From positions 372,001 through 436,000 of the forward strand of contig NZ_JONN01000001.1 in assembly GCF_000711715.1 (NCBI RefSeq): DNA of 64,000 nt, read 5' to 3'. The position numbers and the translations under genes are program-made. The notes under the pieces were generated by a model. It did no database searches. It had not been told where the DNA came from and saw nothing but the letters and a program-made list of their open reading frames with translations. Shown here piece after piece: positions 52,313 to 59,431 of the stretch. Numbering within the stretch: the first letter of the stretch is position 1; each line of letters opens with the position of its first letter. This DNA comes from Sphingomonas astaxanthinifaciens DSM 22298 (GTDB taxonomy: Bacteria; Pseudomonadota; Alphaproteobacteria; Sphingomonadales; Sphingomonadaceae).

Positions 52313-53134
52313 ATGGACCAATCTCGCTCGAAGGCATCGAAAGTTATCCTGGTGACCGGGGCTTCTTCAGGCATCGGCAAAGCAACGGCGATCGCGCTCG
52401 CCGAGGCCGGTCATCGGGTTTTCGCCGGCGTCCGGAAGCCTTCGGAAGCCATCGTGCATCCTCTGGTCGAGCTCGTGAAGCTCGACGTTACCAATCCCGA
52501 CGATGTCGTCAGCGCGGTCGCACACGTCGAGCGCGAGGCGGGTCGCCTCGACGTCCTCGTGAATAACGCCGGGACCTCCCTCGTCGGTGCCGTCGAGGAG
52601 ACCAGCGACAAGGAAGCGTCGTCGCTGTTCCAAACTAACTTTTTCGGCCCTCTTCGGCTCAGCCGGGCAGTTCTGCCTCTGATGCGCCGCCAGGGCCAGG
52701 GCCTGATCGTGAACGTGAGTTCGGTCCTCGGCTTCCTCCCTGCGCCTTTCATGGGACTGTATGCGAGCAGCAAGCACGCGCTTGAAGGTCTCTCGGAATC
52801 TCTCGATCACGAAGTCCGGTCGTTCGGGGTGCGCGTGATCCTGGTCGAACCGAGCTTCACCAGAACCAGCCTTGACACCAACGCATCCGTCGCCTCGACA
52901 GGCATCGACGAGTACGCCGCAGCCCGATCGAAGTCCGTCGCGGCTGTCCGGCGCCAGATCGCCGAGGCCCCGCCGCCGTCGGGCGTTGCAGCCGAGATTC
53001 TGTCCGTAATCGACGGAAAGCACCACCTTCGCCGCCCCGCAGACCGCCGCGCGCGTATCCTGAGCAAACTTCGCCGGTGGGTGCCTGCGGCGCAGTTCGA
53101 TAAGAGTCTCCGCGCCTCCTTTGGGCTGAGCTGA
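52313..53134 (+). CDS. Short-chain dehydrogenase/reductase
   Basis: A 273-residue SDR with TGASSGIGKATAIAL, NNAGTSLVGAV, catalytic NVSSVLGF, YASSKHALEGLSESL and VEPSFTRT. The longer C-terminal part (GVAAEILSVIDGKHHLRR) is typical of classical SDRs that act on lipids or aromatics. It follows the thioesterase after 50 bases with a weak ribosome-binding site and likely closes the outer-membrane factor operon. Substrate unknown. Confidence 0.88.
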   Translation: MDQSRSKASKVILVTGASSGIGKATAIALAEAGHRVFAGVRKPSEAIVHPLVELVKLDVTNPDDVVSAVAHVEREAGRLDVLVNNAGTSLVGAVEETSDKEASSLFQTNFFGPLRLSRAVLPLMRRQGQGLIVNVSSVLGFLPAPFMGLYASSKHALEGLSESLDHEVRSFGVRVILVEPSFTRTSLDTNASVASTGIDEYAAARSKSVAAVRRQIAEAPPPSGVAAEILSVIDGKHHLRRPADRRARILSKLRRWVPAAQFDKSLRASFGLS

Positions 53135-53400
53135 TCGAACGTCGTCCTTCGCAGATTGACCCCCGGAGATTCGAAAGGCTGCTCTCGGCCAAGTGCAAAC
53201 GTCCGGCGACAAGGGGAAAAAAAGAGATACAATGAGGAAGGGCGAGCGATTGCTCCACCCGAGCAAATGAAATGGTTTGGGTTGAGGAGCGATAAATCCT
53301 AAAAGGATACGCCTTTGTTTTTCTATCGATTTTACAACGTAACGCGGGTTGTCGACCATCGACTCCTTGCCCGCAATCCCATCGGCAAGGCGGCCTAGAC
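53135..53400. other. A+T-rich intergenic region in the island
   Basis: This 266-base stretch contains no gene. Its second half (53270-53345) is notably A+T-rich, with runs such as TTTGTTTTTCTATCG, and probably holds the promoter of the next three genes. The change of composition here separates the efflux module from the right-end module. Confidence 0.5.
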
Positions 53401-53946
53401 GTGGCAGACTACAAGGCCGATCGGTCCAGGGTCTCAGTGGACGTCGCTGGTGGCGTGATTCCCGGCGAGTTCAATGGCACAATCAACCGCAGCGACGAGG
53501 TAGTGGGGCGCCGGATCACGCTGCACGAGGGCAACTCGACCTGCCAGCGCCAAGAGCTGATGATTCCGCCGCACGCCACTGACATGCTTCGAGACGTGAG
53601 CTCGATCCTGCGGCGCTACGAGAGCCAGCGCTTACCGGAGATGCGGGATCTGATGATCCTTTTCACGGTCAGGTTCAGACCGGGGGGCACCTTCCACGCG
53701 CAGTTCGAAGCTGCTCGTTCGTTTGCATGGGCCAAACTCTGCGTTGAGCGCCGGCTGCCCGTCGTACTGGTCCAGCATCAGCCCGGGCTGAGCGGCTATT
53801 CGGAAGGCAAGCCGCACATCCACATGCTGATTTTCGCCAGGGAACTCCACGACAGCAATTTCCTTGGGTTCACCCCGCTTCTTAAGGGCTCTCCCAAGGT
53901 CACCCTCGCCGCCGAGTGGGCCGCCTGGCCCGACCGGAACGCCTGA
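53401..53946 (+). CDS. Hypothetical protein with HxH (HUH-like) motif
   Basis: A 181-residue protein. The C-terminal part contains YSEGKPHIHMLIFARELH, where PHIHMLIFA matches the hydrophobic-flanked HUH motif of relaxases and rolling-circle Rep nucleases; a Tyr lies eight residues before it. The N-terminal half is beta-rich with no recognised motif. It begins with GTG 53401 and has AAGGCGG upstream. Position in the right-end module of a tRNA island fits a mobilisation-related or defence gene, but no catalytic Tyr arrangement can be confirmed, so nuclease activity is speculative. Confidence 0.6.
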   Translation: MADYKADRSRVSVDVAGGVIPGEFNGTINRSDEVVGRRITLHEGNSTCQRQELMIPPHATDMLRDVSSILRRYESQRLPEMRDLMILFTVRFRPGGTFHAQFEAARSFAWAKLCVERRLPVVLVQHQPGLSGYSEGKPHIHMLIFARELHDSNFLGFTPLLKGSPKVTLAAEWAAWPDRNA

Positions 53947-54021
53947 CCCTCAATTCATCGCGACCATCAGCCTCCGCCCTGTGGCGAAGACTCGCACACA
54001 CTTGCACTCAAGGAATACCAA

Positions 54022-54747
54022 GTGAAGACCGTCACCATCGACGTCGAAACCACTCTCGACGAAGAGGCTGCCAACCGCTGCAGCTACGTCCCGACCGGCG
54101 ATTTCGCCCCGTTCCCGCTCCATCAGATCGTATGCGCCAGCGCGCTTGTCGTGATAGAAAGCCCAAAGGGCGAGAGTTTCTACGCCCTCGAGACCTTTTC
54201 GCGCGGCTCGATGAGCGAGCGGGGTATCATTCTTTCGCTCGAGACGGTTGTCGACGACGCGGACGTCGTCGTGAGCTTCAACGGATATCAGTTCGACCTT
54301 CCCGTGATCAGGGCTCGAGCGGCTCTGTATGAACTTCACATCCCGAGGCTCATCGAGACGCACAATCGTTCGAGGGTGGGAAAGCACCTCGACCTCTTCG
54401 ATCAGCTGAAGAGGACAGCGTCGCCGGCCGGCCTCGCGCAGGTCTGCGCGCCCTTCGGCATTCCCGTGAAGCAGGAGTCGGCGAATACGGTCGCCGACCT
54501 CGTAGTTCGAAACGACTGGGCCGCTCTCGAAGCCTATTGCGAGAGCGACGTCATCGGATCTTGGCTCGCTAGCCTCTTCTGGAACAAGGTCCATGAGCCG
54601 GGAGCCGCTCAGACAGCTTGGCGTGCGTTCGCCTCGTGGGCAGTCGAGCACGCCAGCGAATATCCGAGCGTCGCAGCGTTTGCGTCCGTTCCGGAACCGC
54701 CTCGTCAGACCTACCCGTCTCGTGGCCTGGACGATTTAGACTTCTGA
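54022..54747 (+). CDS. Predicted 3'-5' exonuclease (DEDD family)
   Basis: A 241-residue protein with the four acidic motifs of DnaQ/PolB-like exonucleases: TIDVETT (Asp and Glu), SFNGYQFDLPVI (Asp) and, near the C-terminal side, YCESDVIGS (Tyr and Asp, DEDDy-like). Such free-standing exonucleases occur on plasmids and islands. The GTG start has AAGGA seven bases upstream. It lies 75 bases after the HxH protein on the same strand, suggesting an operon. Confidence 0.8.
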   Translation: MKTVTIDVETTLDEEAANRCSYVPTGDFAPFPLHQIVCASALVVIESPKGESFYALETFSRGSMSERGIILSLETVVDDADVVVSFNGYQFDLPVIRARAALYELHIPRLIETHNRSRVGKHLDLFDQLKRTASPAGLAQVCAPFGIPVKQESANTVADLVVRNDWAALEAYCESDVIGSWLASLFWNKVHEPGAAQTAWRAFASWAVEHASEYPSVAAFASVPEPPRQTYPSRGLDDLDF

Positions 54748-54843
54748 CAAAGAGTGGCGGCATCGGATCGGTGCCGCCGCTCTCACGGGGTGAGACCCAC
54801 TTGAGGAAGTGGCCCTTCGGCAATGATGCCCGAAGGAAAAGTA

Positions 54844-55242
54844 ATGGAATCAGGTTCTCACGATGCGACGCTCAGCAACTGGATCATCTGCGAGCTGTCG
54901 GATGGCCGACGTTTTCTCGCCGGTAAAGTGTTCGGTGATCGCAAGCGGCGCTTCAGGGAGGGCGCATACATCACCACGTCGCTCGTCGTCAGCCCTACCG
55001 AGGCGATAATCGACGGGAAGATCATCGAGACGCTCAACAGCCATTACCTGCTCACCGAACGCAACAAGCCTGATGACGAGATCTTCGCCAAGCTGGACGC
55101 CTGGCTGGCACAGCAGCCATCCCCGCCCACGCTGTTCGACGTTTTCGCCGTGCGAGACATCGATCTTTTGAACGCCTTCATACTTCGGGGCTTCCGGGCA
55201 GCGGCCGCCGAGGCAGCATGGCGCGCCAAGGATGGCGGCTAA
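54844..55242 (+). CDS. Hypothetical protein, right-end module of the island
   Basis: A 132-residue protein with a beta-rich N-terminal half (WIICELSDGRRFLAGKVFGD, GAYITTSLVV) and a helical C-terminal half (LLNAFILRGFRAAAAEAAWRA). I do not recognise it. The frame also has ATGs at 54823 and 54826, but AAGGA six bases before 54844 decides the start. It ends 128 bases before the right attachment repeat, where an integrase would normally be expected. Confidence 0.6.
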   Translation: MESGSHDATLSNWIICELSDGRRFLAGKVFGDRKRRFREGAYITTSLVVSPTEAIIDGKIIETLNSHYLLTERNKPDDEIFAKLDAWLAQQPSPPTLFDVFAVRDIDLLNAFILRGFRAAAAEAAWRAKDGG

Positions 55243-55273
55243 TGCAACGGCAATGCGCGACCTCGCGAACGTT

Positions 55274-55292
55274 GGTATCGCGCCGGTATCGC
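55274..55292 (+). repeat. Candidate recombinase arm-type repeat, right end
   Basis: Two GGTATCGC boxes (55274-55281 and 55285-55292) with a three-base spacer lie 78 bases before the right attachment repeat. The block from 55274 matches the left-end block at 43362 in 14 of 16 bases. Confidence 0.5.
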
Positions 55293-55370
55293 AAATGGCT
55301 CGATCTGGTCGCAAAGAGCGTGTAGGATCGTCTTCTAAGTCGCAGAAATCGGCGCTTTCGATAGTTTGCT

Positions 55371-55423
55371 GCTGCAATCGCACTGCAGAGGTCAGGGGTT
55401 CGATTCCCCTCAGCTCCACCAGC
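55371..55423 (+). repeat. Attachment site attR (tRNA-Ala 3' half copy)
   Basis: An exact 53-base copy of tRNA-Ala 43240-43292 including the T arm and CCA. The sequence before it diverges from the tRNA 5' half, so this is not a second gene but the right end of the insertion. It lies where the chromosomal flank or a second element continues. Confidence 0.9.
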
Positions 55424-55869
55424 TTCTCAATGAGTTAGCTGGTCCTCCCACCGGTCGTACGAAGTATGTACGGAAATGAGGTTGCTTATCTAAAGGCGCC
55501 CACTCACCTTAAGCGAGCGCAAGGGAGCAATTTCCGCCCCCAGGCAATTAAGCACTGACGAGCAGTCGCCCGAGTTGCGCGGCCGTCTCTGGGCAAATTT
55601 TTGCAGCTGCCAATCAAGGCAGGATCACATCTCGACAGTTGGCCAAGCAGTGGAGCACCGAACACGGCGAAGATGCTTTTCGAATCGAGCACGGGATGAG
55701 TCGTGAAGAGTGGGCCGAAGAGCAGGCTCGTGGTGGCATGGGGAGGCGCGAAGCGAAAAAGCGCGCTCGTGGACTTATGATCGAAGCGCGCGAAGAGGAT
55801 GTCGCCGCCCGCAGCTAAGCGGAAGCGTTTTGGAACGCTGCCATGAAGTGCCTCGGGAAGGACTGAATC
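55424..55869. other. Gap right of attR, decayed sequence
   Basis: No intact gene. An open frame free of stops runs from 55552 to the TAA at 55816-55818 and reads like a protein remnant (SREEWAEEQARGG near its end), but no start codon with a ribosome-binding site lies at its beginning; only ATG 55696 is available. TCAATGAGTTAGCTG (55427-55441) resembles TCAATGTCTTAGCTG (43309-43323) downstream of attL. Confidence 0.5.
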
Positions 55870-56001
55870 TCAGAGGATTTTCTGGACGCTTACGTTATCG
55901 ATCTGCCCGGTGAATGAAGCCGTGTCGGCCTCGATGTAAGAGTCGGTGCCGTCTGCCACGAAGGTGGTCGAGATCAGCACATGGCGGTCTCCCGCCAGCA
56001 A
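55870..56001 (-). pseudogene. 3' fragment of a phage-structural-like gene
   Basis: Forty-three codons ending at TGA 55870 encode a beta-strand-rich tail (SYIEADTASFTGQIDNVSVQKIL). That ending is characteristic of the C-terminal carbohydrate-binding-like domain found in many phage tail or structural proteins. The frame upstream loses similarity, and no start fits. The 22-base DNA segment 55880-55901 matches 57098-57119 in 18 positions, showing homology with the fragment at 57088. Confidence 0.5.
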
Positions 56002-56117
56002 GCCGCGTTGGCCGCAGATCAGCTTCTTCTGTTGCTTTCGCCGTCCCGCAGTACGCAACACGCGAAAGAATATCAGCAGGACTAGACGATAGCCATCTTG
56101 TTGATAAGTTCTCTACT

Positions 56118-57110
56118 ATGCTGGGGCGATTACTGCATCGATTGAAGCACGGCATTCCTGACGCTGAGATCAGGTCTCCCTTCAATCCCGTGACCGTGCC
56201 AATTTACTTGATTGTTTTTCTGTTTCTGCTCGCCGGGTTCGGCAGCCTCTATGCGACGGGCTTTCGACTTGGGCCTAATCTGTCCCTAGAAATTCCTCTG
56301 ATTGCGCCTTTTATGATCCTCTCGGCATGGGCTAGCCGCCGGGTGGGGCATTGTAAGATCGCTGACTGCCTCGAGACGACAGCCCTCTACGGTCTTTTCG
56401 GGATTGGCGCCTTGGCTGCCACAATTGCTGGCAGCACTAGTCCGGCTCCATTGGCGGACAGCCTTCTGGCGCGGGCAGACGCTATGATCGGGTTAGACTG
56501 GCCAGCCCTTGTGAAAGCCATCCCGCCTTGGGCCGATCAGCCTCTCATGGTCGCGTACAGGAGCTTCCTTCCTCAGGCGCTTTTCCTTCTGCCCCTGATG
56601 GTCGCTGTAGATCGGAATTCGACCGCTTGGAGAATGCTGATCGCTCTGTATCTCGCATTGGCGGTCGCGATAATTGTATATCCGCTCACGCCAGCAATTG
56701 GCCCATACCTACTGAACGGTATGCAGCCAGCGGAGGCCTACGGGCCTTATCCAATGGCATATGGCCCGGCCATTCAGGCGATCCGCAACGGAGAGCGGGT
56801 GGTGACCAATGAAATGGTTACCGCCTACGTCTCCATGCCGAGCTTCCACGCTTCTTCGGCCCTTGTTTACATGTGGGGTGCTTGGCGCCTGCCGCTAATT
56901 CGCTGGCCTATTCTCGCGCTTAACATGACAATGATTTTTGCTGCCATGCCTGCTGGCGGGCATTACTTTGTTGATCTGATCGGCGGAGTTCTCGTTGGCG
57001 CTGCTGCTATTTGGCTTAGCGGGCCAATCTTGCAGGCAAGTGCACGGGCCGATGGAAGTAACCTGCTCGGTCATGAGGAGCAGCCGTTTAAAGAACCTTC
57101 TGAACGCTGA
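56118..57110 (+). CDS. PAP2 superfamily membrane protein, island copy
   Basis: A 330-residue polytopic protein with about six membrane segments and the catalytic motifs PSFHASSALV and GGHYFVDLIGG. It is a relative of the PAP2_3 protein at 28100 (shared GLDWP/GFDWP, P(S)FHA and GxHY(L/F)VD blocks), but the two differ widely elsewhere. Base composition is lower in GC than the core genes, and it lies among phage-like fragments, so it was probably acquired. It may modify lipids or polyprenyl phosphates; phage-borne PAP2 genes could alter the cell surface. ATG 56118 is chosen as the first Met before the first membrane segment. Confidence 0.8.
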   Translation: MLGRLLHRLKHGIPDAEIRSPFNPVTVPIYLIVFLFLLAGFGSLYATGFRLGPNLSLEIPLIAPFMILSAWASRRVGHCKIADCLETTALYGLFGIGALAATIAGSTSPAPLADSLLARADAMIGLDWPALVKAIPPWADQPLMVAYRSFLPQALFLLPLMVAVDRNSTAWRMLIALYLALAVAIIVYPLTPAIGPYLLNGMQPAEAYGPYPMAYGPAIQAIRNGERVVTNEMVTAYVSMPSFHASSALVYMWGAWRLPLIRWPILALNMTMIFAAMPAGGHYFVDLIGGVLVGAAAIWLSGPILQASARADGSNLLGHEEQPFKEPSER

Positions 57111-57474
57111 CGTCATCCACGAAGCCGACACTCACAAGCAGGGTATTGCTCGCCTTTGACGTAACGCGGATCTTGTTCGCGCTGATCGCCTTGATCTTCA
57201 TGACAAGCCGGTAGGTCTCGCCGTTTACGAACACGCCTGTTTGAGACAGACGATCACTAGCGGACACACCCACTGCAGTTACGCCGCTAAGAGAGCATCC
57301 GCCCGTGGCTGACCAAGCTGAAGTCGATCCGAACGATCCTTTTGCGACTTTATCCGAGCCTAGCTGGCTGTGAGTATAGATGACCTCGTGCACCTCGATG
57401 TTGGTCAGTGTGCCCATGAACAAAGACCCGTCCGCATGAATGCGCAGTATTCCCAGCAATCTTCCGCGGTCCAT
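57088..57474 (-). pseudogene. Truncated phage-structural-like protein
   Basis: A 128-residue frame (ATG 57474) rich in Ser, Thr, Gly and Val, with a beta-sandwich-like segment (GSTSAWSATGGCSLSG, GETYRLVMKIKAIS) and the ending VDDVSVQKVL, typical of C-terminal domains of phage tail or decoration proteins. It is far shorter than such proteins usually are and is probably a remnant. Its 3' end overlaps the PAP2 gene's end by 23 bases, and is homologous to the fragment at 55870. Confidence 0.5.
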
Positions 57475-57562
57475 CAGTCGCCCTGACCGGATCGCCTGCC
57501 GACCGGAACAAGGCGGTCAAGACGCTTGTTCTCGCCAAAAGCCTCTTGCTGCGAGAACGTCC

Positions 57563-58465
57563 ATGGCCACGCGCTTTCAGTCGACCCTCGCGGGGTCGCA
57601 GTTCTTCAATGATGTCTTCCAGCGCGCGCTCAGCCACTGGAACCGCGAACGGCTCGCCCCGGGGCTTCCCGGCGAGGACGGCGCGGCCCGGATCGACCGT
57701 GACGCGCGGATGCAGCGGCTCGAGCTCGGGTTCCTCGAGGACCTGCGCGCCGAGGTCATCGCCGAGGCCGCGTTTGCCCCGACCGATCCCGACGGCTTCG
57801 TCGCCTGGTTCGAGGGGCTCGAGGCGACCGGCCCCGGCCAGCACGACCGGCTGTTCGACTGGCTCGAGCGCGACGCCACGCTCGACGATCTCAAGCTCTA
57901 CCTGACACAGGAAGCCGCGGGCGAGGCGGGGTTCGACGACCTCGTCGCCTTGACCCAGGTCAGGTTGCCCGACGGCCCCAAGCTCGAACTTGCCCGCAAT
58001 TACTGGGACGAGATGGGCCGCGGCAACGTGAAGGGCATGCACGGCCCGATGCTGCACTATGTGGTCGAAGCGCTTGGGCTTGAACCCGGGATCGCGACCA
58101 CCTGCTGGGAGAGCCTCGCGCTCGCCAATGCGATGACCGGCATGGCCACCAACCGCAATTATGCCTGGCACAGCCTCGGCGCGCTGGGGGTGATCGAACT
58201 GACCGCACCGGCGCGGTCGGCCGCGGTGTCCAGGTCCATGCGCCGGCTCGGCTTCGAGGCGAGGATGCGCCGCTACTTCGATCTCCATGCCGTGCTCGAC
58301 GTCAAGCATAGCGAGGAGTGGAACCGCGAGGCGATCCGCCCGCTCGTCGCCGATCCCGTCGAAGGCCCGGCGCGCGCCCGCGCCATGGCCGAGGGCGCGC
58401 TGATGCGGCTGAAGTGCGGCGAACGCTGCTTCGCACGCTACCGGGACCTGCTCGGCATCGCCTGA
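57563..58465 (+). CDS. Iron-containing redox enzyme family protein (haem-oxygenase-like fold)
   Basis: A 300-residue helical protein with the scattered His/Glu residues of the haem-oxygenase-like di-iron oxidase family: EAAGEAGFDDL, HGPMLHYVVEAL and DVKHSEEWN are the likely metal-ligand helices. Members oxidise or fragment organic substrates using iron and oxygen. The specific reaction is unknown. ATG 57563 is the first Met before the conserved region. It is the first core gene after the accessory region. Confidence 0.8.
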   Translation: MATRFQSTLAGSQFFNDVFQRALSHWNRERLAPGLPGEDGAARIDRDARMQRLELGFLEDLRAEVIAEAAFAPTDPDGFVAWFEGLEATGPGQHDRLFDWLERDATLDDLKLYLTQEAAGEAGFDDLVALTQVRLPDGPKLELARNYWDEMGRGNVKGMHGPMLHYVVEALGLEPGIATTCWESLALANAMTGMATNRNYAWHSLGALGVIELTAPARSAAVSRSMRRLGFEARMRRYFDLHAVLDVKHSEEWNREAIRPLVADPVEGPARARAMAEGALMRLKCGERCFARYRDLLGIA

Positions 58466-58503
58466 GCTTGGCGCGACCGGCGCTTGCCGCTACCCGCAGC
58501 CGC

Positions 58504-59430
58504 ATGACTTTCCTCCCCGAACCGCTCGCCGCGCTCCTCCAGGAGCTCGACAACGAGGGCTATGCCTTCACCACCGTCACTCCCGCGACCCACGCCCGCC
58601 TGCTTGCGCGGCGCAAGGGGGAGGCGGCGCAGGACCTGCGCGACGTGTTCGGCTGGAACCTCGACTTTGCGCGCGATCTTCTGCCGGGCGATCTCGTCGG
58701 ACTGCTCGAGGAAGGCGGCGCGCTCGAGCGACGGGGCGACCGGCTTCGCAGCTTGGTCCGGGTCGCCTCGCTCGGCGGGCGCCTGTTCCTTCATTCCGGT
58801 TTTCCGACCGACGCCGCGGATAGCGTCTTCTTCGGCCCCGACAGCTATCGCTTCGCCCGCTTCGTGGAAAGCGCCGCGGCCGAACTCGCCCCGCCGCGCA
58901 CCCTCGTCGACCTCGGCGCCGGGACCGGGCCGGGTGGGATCATCGCCGCCGGGCTGCTCGAGCCCGAGGCCGTGACCCTGCTCGACATCAATCCCGCGGC
59001 GCTCGCCCTTGCCGAGGCCAATGCGCTCGCCGCCGGGGTCGAGGTCGAAACGAAGCGCGGCGGGCTCGACCAAGTCGAGGGCGAGATCGACCTCTTGATC
59101 GCCAACCCACCGTTCATGGCTGACCCCGCGGGCCGCGACTATCGGGACGGCGGTGGGATGCTCGGGACCGGCCTGTCGCTCGACTGGGCTCGTCAGGCGC
59201 TCGGCCGGCTGAGCGACGGCGGCGCGATGCTGCTCTATACCGGAAGCCCGATCGTCGCCGGCGAGGACCGGCTGCTCGATGCCCTGGCCGAGCTTGCGGG
59301 GGAGCATGACGCCCAGCTCCGCTACGAGGAGATCGATCCCGACATCTTCGGCGAGGAGCTCGACCAGCCGGCCTATGCCGAGGCGGGAGTGGAGCGGATC
59401 GCCGCGGTCGGCGCGATCCTTCGCCGCTAG
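58504..59430 (+). CDS. SAM-dependent methyltransferase (class I, NPPF motif)
   Basis: A 308-residue methyltransferase. SAM-binding motif LVDLGAGTGPGG (about 138-150), acidic LLDINPAAL, and the N-methyltransferase catalytic motif LLIANPPFMAD match HemK/RsmC/TrmN6-like enzymes that methylate glutamine or nucleobase nitrogens. The N-terminal 120 residues form an extra domain, possibly a substrate-recognition part. It starts 38 bases after the previous gene on the same strand. Confidence 0.88.
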   Translation: MTFLPEPLAALLQELDNEGYAFTTVTPATHARLLARRKGEAAQDLRDVFGWNLDFARDLLPGDLVGLLEEGGALERRGDRLRSLVRVASLGGRLFLHSGFPTDAADSVFFGPDSYRFARFVESAAAELAPPRTLVDLGAGTGPGGIIAAGLLEPEAVTLLDINPAALALAEANALAAGVEVETKRGGLDQVEGEIDLLIANPPFMADPAGRDYRDGGGMLGTGLSLDWARQALGRLSDGGAMLLYTGSPIVAGEDRLLDALAELAGEHDAQLRYEEIDPDIFGEELDQPAYAEAGVERIAAVGAILRR

Positions 59431-59431
59431 C

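Larger units (their letters stand above)
43240..55423. mobile_element. tRNA-Ala genomic island carrying two efflux systems (integrase missing)
   Basis: The island is bounded by 53-bp direct repeats of the tRNA-Ala 3' half. It carries a MATE exporter with HxlR regulator, an RND-adaptor-outer membrane factor set with TetR regulator, thioesterase, SDR, a protein with an HxH motif, a DEDD exonuclease and an unknown gene. Several intergenic regions (53135-53400, 55243-55370) are more A+T-rich than the core. No integrase, excisionase or transposase is encoded, so it is either decayed or mobilised by an enzyme encoded elsewhere. Related GGTAT boxes inside both ends support a site-specific recombination origin. 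Confidence 0.8.
55424..57480. mobile_element. Prophage-like debris with a PAP2 cargo gene
   Basis: Adjacent to attR, this lower-GC stretch holds two minus-strand fragments ending in the phage-structural-type tail DNVSVQKIL/DDVSVQKVL and an intact PAP2 gene between them. At 57563 normal high-GC core genes resume. No phage replication, packaging or integrase gene is present. The extent is estimated from composition and the fragments. Confidence 0.5.

Noticed and set aside
55371..55423. Second tRNA-Ala gene
   Set aside because: Only the 3' half of the tRNA is present, preceded by unrelated sequence, so it cannot fold into a tRNA; it is interpreted as an attachment repeat.
57088..57474. Intact secreted or adhesin gene
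   Set aside because: No signal peptide, only one C-terminal domain, and homology with the neighbouring fragment; a truncated phage-structural remnant is more likely.
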